The position numbers and the translations under genes were made by a program. The notes beneath the pieces are model-generated. The model worked only from the letters and a program-made list of their open reading frames with translations. It was not told the origin of the DNA and did no database searches. Of a stretch of 64,000 nucleotides of DNA, positions 36,801 to 49,170 are shown one piece after another; the stretch's first letter is position 1, and each line of letters opens with the position of its first letter. The stretch comes from Rotaria socialis (Eukaryota; Rotifera; Eurotatoria; Philodinida; Philodinidae): assembly GCA_905331475.1 (NCBI GenBank), contig CAJNYU010004572.1:1-64000 (forward strand). Direction: 5' to 3'.

Positions 36801-38986
36801 TTTTCCTCCAGAAGCCGGCCCGTACTTTTCGACCTGGGTAGGACACTCGTACTCGTACTAACCACCCAACAGTAGCCTAATTAGTCTAGTCTCTAATTAG
36901 TAGAATGGTGAGCTCATTAATTTCCGCAATGTGGAAAGGATCCCTTAAAAATCTGGCCATTTAACTTACACTCTTTATTTTCTTCGAGCATATATGCGAG
37001 TTTCACAAAATTATGGATAAATAATGAGTCATTTTTGTATTATTTATCTATTATCAGTTATATGGATAATAAACGATATCCCGATTCACGTATGAGAGAT
37101 ATCTGAAATTTCATTGCTAGTATATGTAAATAAGGCGGATTAGTTACTGATGATTGGTTAGAATCCCTGAATCGACAACGATTAACAGAAAAATAATCGT
37201 CACTGTCGCACCCTCACTCTAATAGACACTAACTAGCAAGAAAAGACATAATCTCAATAATTTTATAGAACTCATTCAATCGTATTGCCAAAGAAGTGTT
37301 AATAAAAACTCATTCGGTTTCATCAAGCACTACTTGTTTTCTGCATTTGAATTGTACGCATGATGAACTATCATGGTGTTTGGATTGGCGCGAAATACGT
37401 GATGGAAAAGTTGACTGTTGGCCTATTCCTGTTGATGAACAAAATTGTGAACAGCTGGAAGAAAATGAATGTGGGCCAAACGAATATAGATGCTTTAATG
37501 GTCAATGTATTCCAGAAATATTCCTAGCAGATAATGTCTTTACTCCTGATTGTATAGACAGAACAGATGAAGACTTTTTTCAAACCACACAGTATCCACA
37601 AAACTGCAAAAAGGGTGATCCAGCATTTCGATGTACGGAAATCACGTATTCTCATTGGGTAACCAGCGGTCAATATTGTTGTGAGTTCTCATGTGGTTTC
37701 GATTCTTGCCGCGCATATGTTCTTGAAGCATTTGAGCGAGGTCTCTTATCATACAGTGCTAATACTCATCTTACACAAAAATGTTGGGCTACTATGATCT
37801 GTCTTGTTCAAGTAACACAACGAATTTCTTTTGTGAGTATGTTAAAAATTTGGTGTCACGATCAATTCATTCAAAACATAAGTTTTCTTAGCTCCTAAAC
37901 TTAAAATAAGATTTCATTTGATGCATTCTTATATCAAGTGATGTTAATTTTTGTATTCGTATTTATAGAATGATGACAGTTATACACATTTATTCAATGG
38001 CATTTGTGAAAATGTTTGCTCAGAGCAACACCAACCATGTCGTGCGAAAATGATTGAACATTGTCCCCCGTTATTTGAATTCCCTGCAAAGGCTCTTGGA
38101 TGGCATCAACTACATTTTGTTTATTCTTGGAATCGAACAAATGGAAGTACAATGCCTCATTCACCAGATTATATCTGTTATAATGAAGAAGATTGTTCGA
38201 TTTCTCAACCTGTTACTAAATTTAGAGCATTAAGTAAACCTTCTGTCATTCTTGCTTGCGAACTTCCTGATGTCCAGAAATCTAGAATAAATTGGGTTTT
38301 AGAAGCAGCTTTTTTTCGAAGACAACTGAATATGCAATGTTCCCTAAAAACCAACAGAAAAGACAATTACTGTTCTGGAGCCAATCAATTTCAATGTAGT
38401 AAAAAATGTATTTCGACACATCGTCTAATGAATCGTCAGGTTGATTGTCTTAATAGAATCGATGGGAGCTTTAGTGAAAGTTGTAATCTAGGCCATAAAC
38501 ATTGCTTAACATGCTCATTGAACATTTCTGGAATGCTTATAACAAATTGCATACCAATAATAAATGCACCAGTGGGACCATACGTATGTGTGGATCAAAA
38601 GCACGGCTTCCTCATTTTCCTACGTTATGTGATGGCTACAACGACTATAGTGAAACGATTGATGGCATATTTGAAACAGATGAAACAAATTGTGAGCGAT
38701 GGCCATGTGATAATCAATATACACGACGTGATGGGTTATGGAATTGTCCCGATGGAGCAGATGAAGCACAATTTTTTCATCCAGTTTGCCATCAATCCAT
38801 TGGACATCCATGCTTATTACACAATACAACCGAGTTGATTTGTCTACCACTTGCTAACAGTAATGATGGAATTATTGACTGTTATGGAGGAACTGATGAA
38901 CAAAGTTTCTGTTACAAAGAACTAAATGGACAAACCAGTTTTCTTTGTTTACCAAACAGTACCAATAGTCAACTGCAAGCTAATCA

Positions 38987-41070
38987 GTAAGTTACTTTTA
39001 TGAAGACATTAAAATATTTGACTCCCCGCAGCTTGTTTCGTTACTCAATTCTGAACTAAGGAAGAACGCTTTAGAGAAAAGATCTAATTAATAACAAAAC
39101 GTATTAATTGTTATATATATATATATATATATATGTATATTGGAATCGCCACTGGCATGTCTTGGTGGGCAAAATCAACCAGCGATATAATATTCACAAT
39201 TATTAGATCCATAACGCATTGCTGTGTATAGAAGTTTATTTATTGAGTTAAATTAAACATAATTACTTCGTCTTTTTTCAAGATTAACCTTCTCCGTCAC
39301 GACTCTCGCATAGCACATGTTCTTAGTTTATCCATCTTAACGAAACTACTGTCCATTCCAAAAAAAAGAAGCTATTTAAGTATTTTTTGAATAAATTTTG
39401 ATAGAAGTAAGATAGACAGATGCAGTTTTTGCCATTTGAACGAGAAGACTCGGGACCATCAATTCACGCTAAAATATGATTGGTCAATAGATCATGCGAC
39501 AGGTGTCTTCTCGATAGACCTGTTAAGTACCCTTGTCTGAAGCTATTTCTTAATGTTATCGTATTTGTTATTGTATTTGTTAATTTATCTGATAGTAGAA
39601 AAAATTAGTCTCTTTTGATGTACGCCAGGCCGTCCTTTCTAGCTTGTTCCATTTAAGAGTTACAAGGATTTTGCTCAGATCTCTGATTTCAGTCGATTTA
39701 CCTTGACTGTGTAGCACAAAAGTCTCTGAGATGGATAACTCATCACGGTGGGTCGAATAATGACATTTGTCTTTGAATTTGCAACAGGGTTGTCAGATGT
39801 GAAACTCAAAAATTCCAGAATTTTCAACATTTTTCTTATCCAAATTATGTTAGTTCTATCATCCCTGAAGGTTTCAACTTTCTCGTATAAGCCATGCACG
39901 ATATATTCTAAAAACCTGGGGTACCAAACGTGAAGTTCGTAAAATTCATTTTTTTCAACAAAATTGATTAATTTCACAACAGTTTGTGGTTGTCCACCGT
40001 TTATATTGATGCCAGATTGTGCATCATAGTGTAGTTTTTAACATTGGATAAATGAGTAAAAAGTTGGGGTTTGTTCTGGGAGAAAATCAATGTAAAAAGT
40101 CGACAGTTTCACGAGAAATTCATTAAAGTTTCAGTTACCCTGTACGAATAATTTGCCCTAGAGACCTAAAATTTATATAATGGTAAGATAGAGTTGCGAT
40201 GTGCTTATATATCAAAATTTCAGGTTTCTATCATTTTCCAATCTACAGATATCGATTGCGAAAGTTTGCCAAAAAATTGACTTTTCCATACAATACTGAA
40301 ATTCATCGAATAGGAACGATTCATCCGTTTGAGATGAAATTTATGGTGCTCATAAAACTTATTTATATGTTAATGTAAAAGGCATTTCAGTTCGAAAGCT
40401 TGATCTTTTATTGGTTTTTTGAAGCATTCAAAATTCACCCTCGTGAAAGTGCGGTTTACAGTGATTTCACAGTGCGTTCAGTAAAACTGCGATAAAAACC
40501 GAACGGTTCAATATTTTGAGAATCGGCTTTCGGCAAAATTTATCAAGCACACACCTCTATTACACATGTTAAAATGAGATAATTCCAACGATATTGATTG
40601 AGCACCTTCGACCATGGCTTGTGTAGAATGGCTTATAAAAAATCATTTTTCTCCTAAAGAGTCTTTCTTTGTTCTAAAAAATGTAAAACTCACAATTTCT
40701 TAAATTTGATCCGGGATTTGCATTCCTCGATCTGAATTACCTATAGCAAAGGTCCATCAGAACACTGAGAAACCTTAAAATAAGCTCAGATCTCATAGAT
40801 GATTTTTGACCTGCCACAAACAAACATACAGACACACAGAAAAATGCATTTCTTTCATATGATCCTCGCTTCAGTTGAGGGAATAATAGCTTTATTCATC
40901 AATTAATGCTGCATTTGATAATCTTGAATTACTTCGTATAAAAAATAGAGAAGACTAAAATTAAAGCAGATTTATCGACTTTTCTCTAGTGAAAAATAAA
41001 GTTCGGTTACTATATATAAGTCAACACATATTTCTCTTGCTATCACTTATGTTTTACGTATTTCTTATAG
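38987..41070. other. Large repeat-bearing intron of the receptor pseudogene
   Basis: A 2084-bp intron, unusually long for this window. It holds an AT dinucleotide run at about 39112-39134. Its 39650-40870 segment ends in ACAAACAAACATACAGACAC, a tail type often seen at the edges of old transposable elements. No transposase or reverse transcriptase is legible. Confidence 0.4.
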
Positions 41071-43839
41071 AACAAACATATGCATTAATCCTGATAGCGT
41101 ATGTGATGGACACTTGGGTTGTCCACTACAAGATGATGAACTAAAATCTTTCTGCGAAATGGTTGGTGATACTGTATTGACATGTGGAATGTGGATAGCA
41201 AGTCGGCAAATATCAAAAGAAAATATCATTTGCACTCTTGATGATACGCTCAGGAGACTTGCATTTGCATTGAACTGGACTCCACATTTTTCACTGGCTA
41301 ACTACAGTATTCTTCCACCACTACCGCTATCGTCACCTCTAACTTTATCGCCAAAAAGAGTCCTACCAACAACTCTACTTGATCAGAATGGATTAATTGT
41401 TGCAGATGAACGTCAAAACGCATTAACTCAATTTTCATGTCGTGGTGGCATTCCAGTTTATTTCAAAGGTAATATCACGTGCTTATGTCCACCAATTATC
41501 TATGGCTCGTTCTGCAAATATCAAAATCAACGCGTCAGTGTTACCCTGCAAGTAGGAGTTCCTGAATAGTGAAACCCATTTGTTTTTTTTGTCTATCTTG
41601 TTGATGATACTTATAAGTTAATCAATTCATATCATTATATTCGATATTTATCGATTAGAGATTGTAACACAAAATTCAATTTTCATTTGCTTCATTCTTC
41701 TCGGCCAAAAACTGTAAATCAAACTTATTCAGTGCGTATTGATGTATTTGATATGTTAACACTTAAATATCGTGTCAGTTGGATATTTCCAATATTGTTC
41801 TCCTTTCTGCCAGTTTACCGTTTACCAATTCAATTAACAGTACCATTATTTCCTGTTTCATCTGAAATCAAATGCCCACTTGAATGTAAAAAAGGACATG
41901 GCCGATGTGCTTTATTTTTAAATAGTGGCACATATTTTTGTCAATGCGATCCAGGCTGGTTCGGTCCATTTTGCACAAATTCATATCAGTGTAATTGCTC
42001 TCCAGGTTCTCTTTGTGTTGGTACTTCAAGAAATCAGTCTATTTGTGTATGCCCGATTAATAAATATGGCAAACGTTGTTATTTAACGAATAATTTATGT
42101 CAAGAAAAAAACGCCAAAAACTGTCGAAATAATGGTACATGCATCCCACGAGATCTACGAATTCCAGTTGATGATAAAACGACATGTTCGTGTCCCGATA
42201 AATTTCATGGTGATGAATGTGAATTGAACGAAACCCGAATTGATTTATTGATTGAGATGCCTGCCATGAAAGATTCACTATTGATTCATTTTATCAGAGT
42301 TAATTCTCATATGCCTGCTCTACAATTATACCAAGCGAACAATGGGGGCCTCATGAACGTGTGACTACGTTCAAACGAATACCGTTTGATAGTGACGTGG
42401 TTACAATCTATTGGCCAAATCCATTTCATCTTATTTTTGTTGAATACGATGATCAAATGTATCTAGTTCTTATTCAATTGAAATATACTACTTCGACTCA
42501 TCTATTTACTAAATTAGAGCAGAAACAGCGATGCCCACCCATTCAAGAATTATTAAACAATGCTATTGTAAAGTACCCATATCTTCGTCGAGTCAAATAC
42601 TATCATATTCCATGTCAAGAACAATCAAATCTCGAATGTTTTTACGATACTGATCAATTCATTTGTCTATGTACACATGATGGTCGAGCTAATTGTTTTT
42701 CATTCGATCATCATATGCAATACAACTGTGGACAGTTATCATTTTGTGAAAATGGTGGTCGATGTTTTCAAAATAGGGCTACTTGTCCAAAGTGTTACTT
42801 GGGTACTCGCTGCCACTTGTCCACAAAAGGTTTTGGTTTACCACTTGATGTCATCCTTGGCTATCAAATTCGACCCAAGCTTGGTTTCAGCGATCAACCA
42901 TCATCGTTAATCATTAGTAGCATTGTCACTATTATCATGTTTGTAATTGGTCTGATTAATGGTTTTCTTTCAATAATTACTTTTCGACTTGAAAATCCTC
43001 GTAGTGTTGGCTGTGGAATCTATTTATTGACTGCTTCAATCATGTCTATTCTTACAATAACTTTCTTTACTTTGAAATATCTTTTTTTCGTGATCACTCA
43101 ATTAACAATCGTAAGAAATCGTATGTTTATACTCGGTCAATGTTTGATATTGGACTTTTTTCTTAAAATATTTTTGCAAATTGGAGATTGGCTTTATGCT
43201 TGTGTAGCAGTTGAACGTTTGATTACTGTCATAAAAACTACGAATTTCAACAAAAACTTCAGCAGACGATTGGCGAAATATTTAATCATGTTGGTGTGCA
43301 TTATTGTTCCTTGTACATCGATTCAAGAACCGCTAAATCGAACATTAATTGATGATGAAGATGAAGGGCGCATTTGGTGTATTGTACATTATTCAAATTC
43401 TTCTTCTACAATTCTCAATAAATATACGTCGATCAGCACGGTAATACATTTTGCTTGTCCATTTGCTATAAATCTTATTTCTGCCTTTGGGATAATTCTC
43501 CTCATTACTAAACGTCGATCAGCACTTCAAGAAAATATTCCACTTCATTCTCATCTACAAATTCAATTCCGTGAACATAAATATTTGATCATTAGTCCAA
43601 TTGGTTTGGTTCTTTTAGCTTTACCTCGTATCCTACTTGCTTTTCTAGTCGAATGTATGAAATCAGCTCGTGAATCAATTTATACTTTCCTGTTTGGGTA
43701 TTTTATTTCATTTTTACCACCAATACTCCTTTTTATTGTTTTTATTTTACCATCCGATGTTTACATGAAAGAATTTAAACGAGCTATTAATTCTTATTGG
43801 CGAAGACTTCATTGTTTATGTAACGAAGGCATCAATTGA

Positions 43840-46240
43840 ATTTGAAGAAGGTTAGTTTGGAATGAAGAAGAAAATTAACACATAATATCCACTGTTGTCT
43901 TATGAAATATTTTTTATAAGAAATACTGAAGTAATAGATTAGAATTTCGAACAAACTCCTCCTCCTCCTCCTCTTTATACGAACCTTATATCAATAATAT
44001 CTCTAATAAAGGCCATAAAGCAATCTCTGCAATAAGTAACATCGTTTACGTTGTGGTTCTCATTTTAATATCACATGAATGGTACTAACAGCTTTTCATT
44101 AGAGAGTTTTCTCGAACCTATGTGAAAGTTGTACGCTGTAACTAAAGACAAACCAGATAGATGAACCTATATTTGGTTTTGCTGCATATTGTGAAACAAT
44201 CAGTAATAAAGTATGATTGGGTTTGCTCATTCAATTGCAATAACTACGTAGATTTTACTGAACATTTCAAGAGCGTTTCCGAGTAAAAATATCTGCTATT
44301 CAGATAGAAGCCGTTTCCAAAAGTTTTCTTAGTCTCAATGCTCTATATTTGAGAATCAGTAAATATTTTTATTTCATTTCTATTTTGGGAATTGAAAATC
44401 GAAAATGTTAGTAGGATGAAACATGTAATCAACTTTAATATTATTTCTGTTTTAGATAAATATATACCATCAGCATATGTCGATCATCCGTCGTTTTTCA
44501 TATAAACTTATTCAAAAGCTTTCTATATGTTCTCCTTTCTGCTTTGTTGTCCACATCAAGTATTGTCATTATTAAAGAATAAAAATTTAATCAGGATTTC
44601 CTATTGACTCGATGTACTAAACATAAACGATATTGGATTCAGTGGGCGTGTAGATTTGGGTGGATCCAAAGGAAAGATTCACACTGACTCACACCTGGGT
44701 TTGGGTGTGACTGTGGACGCCGGTGTACATTAGGATAAGGCTAGACACACCCACACCCACACCCCAACTTGTAAGCAGAACCTCCGATTAATATTGACCA
44801 TCGTATGAACACGGTAGAATCAAGATAATTATAAATAGTGGCCATAAAAAACGTAGGATATCTTAAGTAAGAATGGAAAATTCGAATATTTTCAGAATGT
44901 ATTACTCCAAAGGACTGCCGAACAAGGACAAATTACTTTCCAAGTAGAACTGACTGAGCTGTATTCAGCCCAGATACCAATCGTACTCAAAATCTTCCTA
45001 AAAACTGAAAGACACAAAAACCACAAAAAAAAGCCATACAGAATTCAGTCAATTTTGCTAAATCCCGTCGCGATTGGCCAGGAAGAATTTTTCAACATAG
45101 TCGCAGTAGCTTCCAGTCGATGGAACGGGTGGAAATCTGTTTAGAAACCATCGTGGCTACATCTGGAAGGTACTATTGGGCAATCACGCAAGGATTTAAC
45201 AAAAACCTAGGAATGTGGACCGGATTTCTATGGGTTGGGAATGTTAAATCGAGCTCAAAAGATGTCTAATCGATAGAGTACAGCAAGATCTACATGGAAA
45301 ATAGTACGAGTCATTGTAACGTTCTTCTGGGCGAATCGCTATGGATTTTACCAAAATTGGTTCAGTTTCGTATGGTTTTTCTGGATTTTAGTTTTCTGCC
45401 AGGTAGTTTTTCAGTAGAATTCATATACGGGCTGGATAGATCCTGTCATGTTCTGCTTCAGAAGTCTTTTTTTTTGGAAAGCTGTTTGGGACGAATCCAT
45501 TCAGGAAATACTCGGATCCGGTTCAAAAATATTCTCCGTATGCCAGTTCAGCAGGGTGCTCTGCCCTACCCTGGCCAAGGTACAGGGCAGGACAGGCCAG
45601 GGGTAGGCACAAAAAATCACCCTGTGGACATCTCTGATCGTAACCGACAATAGATCCGTGCTCAGGAATCCTATCGGATTTTGTCTGGGAGTCGGATCCC
45701 ATAGGATTCGATAAGATCCGGTGTCGGATTCATTTACGTAGGTTATACGAAGAAAACGAAAATGTCAATGTATCATCAGAGAGAATAATATATAGACATG
45801 CACCAAAACCAAAACTAGTTTTGAAATTTTGGTTGTGAGATTGGTTTTGGCTTGGAAAAATAATCTTTTGTGATTTATATCTTAGAGACTTATCAGACTT
45901 CCCGTCTGAGTAGAGTTTATCGTAGAATGTAATAAAACCTTTTTCTAACTATTATTTCATGTGTTTTTTTTGCGAAAATTTAAAAATCTTTGCGTTTCAG
46001 CAGCTACGTGATCTATAATCATGTACTGACAATTTAGAAAGAGCAAAAATCAATCGATCGAATAGGTCAAATCTTTGATGTAGTTGCTGACTATAACAAT
46101 CAGTTATAGTTTTTATCATGCTCAGTTTACGCTTCAAAGACTCTTTATCATTGACGTTGTTATTTTTATTTTACTGCCCTCGTTTACTTCGACATATAAA
46201 TGAATGTATGTAAAAAAAAAAGAGAAGGTAAATAATAAAA
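43840..46240. other. Gene-free spacer with repeat island
   Basis: No gene recognised. It contains ACACCC/TGTGGG-type tracts at 44640-44770, a GGATCC/ATCCGA-rich island at about 45060-45735, and a GC-rich inverted repeat at 45557-45610 inside that island. Confidence 0.5.
45557..45610. repeat. GC-rich inverted repeat
   Basis: CCTACCCTGGCC (45565-45576) pairs with GGCCAGGGGTAGG (45595-45607) with one extra G, around an 18-base spacer. The outer bases GTGC and GCAC extend the stem. It would form a stable hairpin in DNA or RNA. Confidence 0.8.
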
Positions 46241-47179
46241 ATGCCAAGTATTGCTTCTGATCCAGCTCAACACAACAGTAACACAAAAATGTGTTGTGTA
46301 ATTATCATGCTCTTCTATTTGTTGGCAATAGCCACAGGAGATGGCTCGACACCGGTCAATCAATCGTATCCATGACTGACATTACCACCGGCGCCTAACC
46401 TTCCTCAGCCTCGAACTGGTCAACATGCAAATATAGGTAATATACAAGTATGGTACGATATTTATGAACCAGAACACGGTACACCTATTCTCTTTCTTCA
46501 TGGTGACTTCACCAATGGTGATTATTGGGGGTTTCAAATTGAAGATCTGAAATCGTCTTACAAATGTATTGTAATGGATTCTCGAGGACAAGGACGAAGT
46601 ACATCATCAGCAGCTAGTATTACTTATCATCTGATGATGACTGATGTCGTCGGTACATTGGATTATCTCGGTATCAATCGAGTCCATATTGTTGGTTGGA
46701 GTGGCGGTGCAATTGTTGGTTTCAATTTAGCGATAAACTATCCGAATAAAGTAATTTCATTGTTTGCATTTGCTGCCAATTATATTATATCGGGTGTGAA
46801 AGAAATAGGTTCATTTGCTGTTTTCAATGAGCATCTGACACACACTGAAATTGAATATGGACAGCTGAATTCTGTACCAAATTACTAGGATTTGTTTACT
46901 AATTTAACAACAATGTGAGATACTCTTCCGAACTGAAGTCAGGCTGACTTTGAGAAAATTCCCTAAAATATATTCGTATGGATCGTAGATGCTGATCGTG
47001 AAGAAGCTATCTATAGAAATCAGCTTGACACAATGTCACTTTGGATACCACAGGCTGGAGAACTAATATTACCAAGAACCAGCCATTTTCATTTCCTACA
47101 AGATCCTAACACGTTTACAGCGACTTTGAGACAGTTCATGGTCGGTGCTATGCCATTAAAGAATGATCAAATCGATTAA
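46241..47179 (+). pseudogene. Alpha/beta-hydrolase with five in-frame stop codons
   Basis: One reading frame of 313 codons from the ATG at 46241 to TAA at 47177-47179 keeps alpha/beta-hydrolase landmarks throughout. These are a hydrophobic signal or anchor near the N-terminus (CVIIMLFYLLAIA), the oxyanion-type ILFLHGD, MDSRGQGRS, the nucleophile elbow GWSGG (Ser, about 46700), the acid segment WIVDAD (about 46985) and the catalytic-His segment TSHFHFLQDP (about 47085). Five internal stops lie in frame: TGA 46373, TAG 46886, TGA 46916, TGA 46934, TAA 46964. No frameshift is needed. The intact ancestor would have been a secreted or anchored hydrolase of unknown substrate. No introns are present. 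The gene appears recently inactivated; programmed readthrough seems unlikely because all three stop codons occur. Confidence 0.75.
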
Positions 47180-49170
47180 AAAAGCAGTTTCAGCACTTCT
47201 TCGACGGAAATCGGTATTCACAGACGAACTATTTTCAATCTTTTTTTATTCGCATCATATTAGAACTTCATTCTAAAAGAAAAATATACTAACTAACCTA
47301 TTCTCTTTAAAAATGCAACTAACAGATGTCAAGTAGCTCATTTTTGATCATTACTAACGACTAGCATATATATAATATTCATCAACACTTTCATTTCTAA
47401 CAAAAAATAAACTCTTCTGATTCGAATGAGATTTCTCAGTTTCAATTTTTATTCATTCTCGGCAACATCGTGCGTGGCGATAGTGGGAGTGTACACAAAT
47501 TTATATCAAACCAACTATTTCAATCCAACAACAGATCGATTTACATTTAGATAACACAATTCGATGTAGTAATCTCAAATCTTACTTATCGACAATGTAC
47601 TACAGTTGTAATAATCGAAGAAAAATAGTTTATTTCGTCGCCGATGAGTTTGCCTGTATTTTTACAAGATAATATTCTTTATAGTAGTGAATTATCTACT
47701 AAAATCTAAATAAAACTTCAAAATAAGAATAGATTATATAGTGTTGTATTTTATAGTCTGTCTTGAACGATAAATTTGCCTGAATTTTTAGATCAGTTGA
47801 AATAGTTTCAATAGCCGTTTAAAATAAACATCAATTTGAAATTGGATACGCTATGAATAACGTAAAGTGAGACATACCCTCACATTTTTGTGCTTGTCAA
47901 TACACATTCCAGCATTAAATTCTTATACTTTGTTTTTATCAATCACCACAATAGTACTGGCATGGGAAAATGAAAGCTGTTTTTAATTACATCACATTGA
48001 TTAAACTCAAAGGAAAATTACCATTGAAGTTTATATTAGCATTTTGTTTTTCTACAGATGTCATAATAATCTTGCATTCGCTTATATTCGATTGGCAGCA
48101 ATTCCTGATATCGGTTTATTTCAATTCATATTTTACTTCGAGTCAAAATCAAGAACAACTCAACTATGTGTGCATTTAGCTTCAAGTCTAGTTCTGTTGC
48201 GTTTGAATCCAAAAGAAAACAAAAAAAGACTTGGACGTCCACATAGAGCAAAAGTTCAAATCAAGCAGCTCGAATCATGTTGTCTGACAAGGAAAGATTC
48301 TGAAAATCACATGTCAAGATGGTAATTCAAACAGGATATTACAATAAAAACTTATGCTGATTTCACAAGATCAATCGTTAAAATCAAAACATTCTGCATT
48401 GCTTCCAACCATTTCGCTTCTATACTTCTTTAAGAAAAACAACTTTTCGAAGGTGAAAACCTACAAGAACTCATCGTTCACAATCTAAATAATCACGCCC
48501 TTGCATGCACTGCAATACTCAAAGAGGAACTCAACAATTTGCAAATTTTGAGTACAGCTATACCAAAAGAAAAAAAATACATTCTTTTTTATTATCGATA
48601 AATTTGGAATAAAAAGTCTCTATAAGACTTCACACTAAAAACCAAATACGAATTTCATAATACATGATGCTTATTTGATTGTCGTGGTTTAGCCAATAAT
48701 TATGATTTTAGTTGACAAAAATAGTATCACCTTTTAATAATAAATTCTTTCAATCGTAAAGTATCGAAAGATTAAGCTGACTAACATTTATATCATAACT
48801 TTTACGTACCCTTAATATCGATGTTTGACCAAAAAAAAAGAAATGAGTCACATACGCATCGGTGTATATTTGCATAAGAACAATCGAACTCATATCACGT
48901 TGCCAGCTGTAAATTCGTATGACAACAACAACAAACAAAGAAAGAAATTCACCTTACATTTTTCTTTCCTTATTCTTTCAGTAGAGCTAAAACACAAGCG
49001 TAGAGTGTGTAACTAAAAGACAAAGGTATATACAAAATTCATGAAAGACTCAACGAAAGAATACGTCAAACAAGATTCATTTACAAGTAAAGATTAATAA
49101 TTCACCGTTGTTTATTTGGTTCTTGTTATGTCAAATTTTTGACTCAATAGATTATGATGATGAGTTCACA
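47180..49170. other. Spacer with a possible isolated exon
   Basis: Mostly featureless AT-rich DNA. Around 48058-48325 an open frame preceded by an acceptor-like TTTTTCTACAG reads NNLAFAYIRLAAIPDIG and later a basic KKRLGRPHRAK segment. It looks more like coding sequence than its surroundings, but I recognise no family and cannot connect it to other exons. Confidence 0.35.

Larger units (their letters stand above)
34982..43839 (+). pseudogene. Receptor pseudogene: signal peptide, LDLa and EGF modules, rhodopsin-like 7TM
   Basis: Exons 34982-35419, 37269-37832, 37969-38986 and 41071-43839 join in phase. Exon 1 starts with a signal peptide (LLKLFFIFLVFFSS). Exons 2-3 hold LDL-receptor class A-like Cys modules (CLDWREIRDGKVDC, NEYRCFNGQCIP, WNCPDGADEA). 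Exon 4 holds EGF-like modules (for example CQCDPGWFGPFC, CVCPINKYGKRC) and then seven hydrophobic helices (about 42900-43770), with CVAVERLITV in the place of the DRY end of helix 3. Three lesions break it: a frame change near 38475-38540; adjacent in-frame TAG and TGA stops at 41567-41572, with clear family-like sequence continuing in the same frame after them; and a frame change in a five-G run at 42342-42346. The architecture belongs to a receptor family I associate with bdelloid rotifers; the ligand is unknown. Some lesions could be assembly errors in homopolymers, but not all. Confidence 0.75.

Noticed and set aside
41552..41658. An intron explaining the tandem stops in the receptor
   Set aside because: The candidate acceptor at 41658 gives the wrong phase, and direct translation through the stops stays in frame with family-like residues.
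46241..47179. Stop-codon reassignment or programmed readthrough in the hydrolase
   Set aside because: All three stop codons occur in frame, and the neighbouring genes end normally at TAA, TAG or TGA, so a changed code is not supported.
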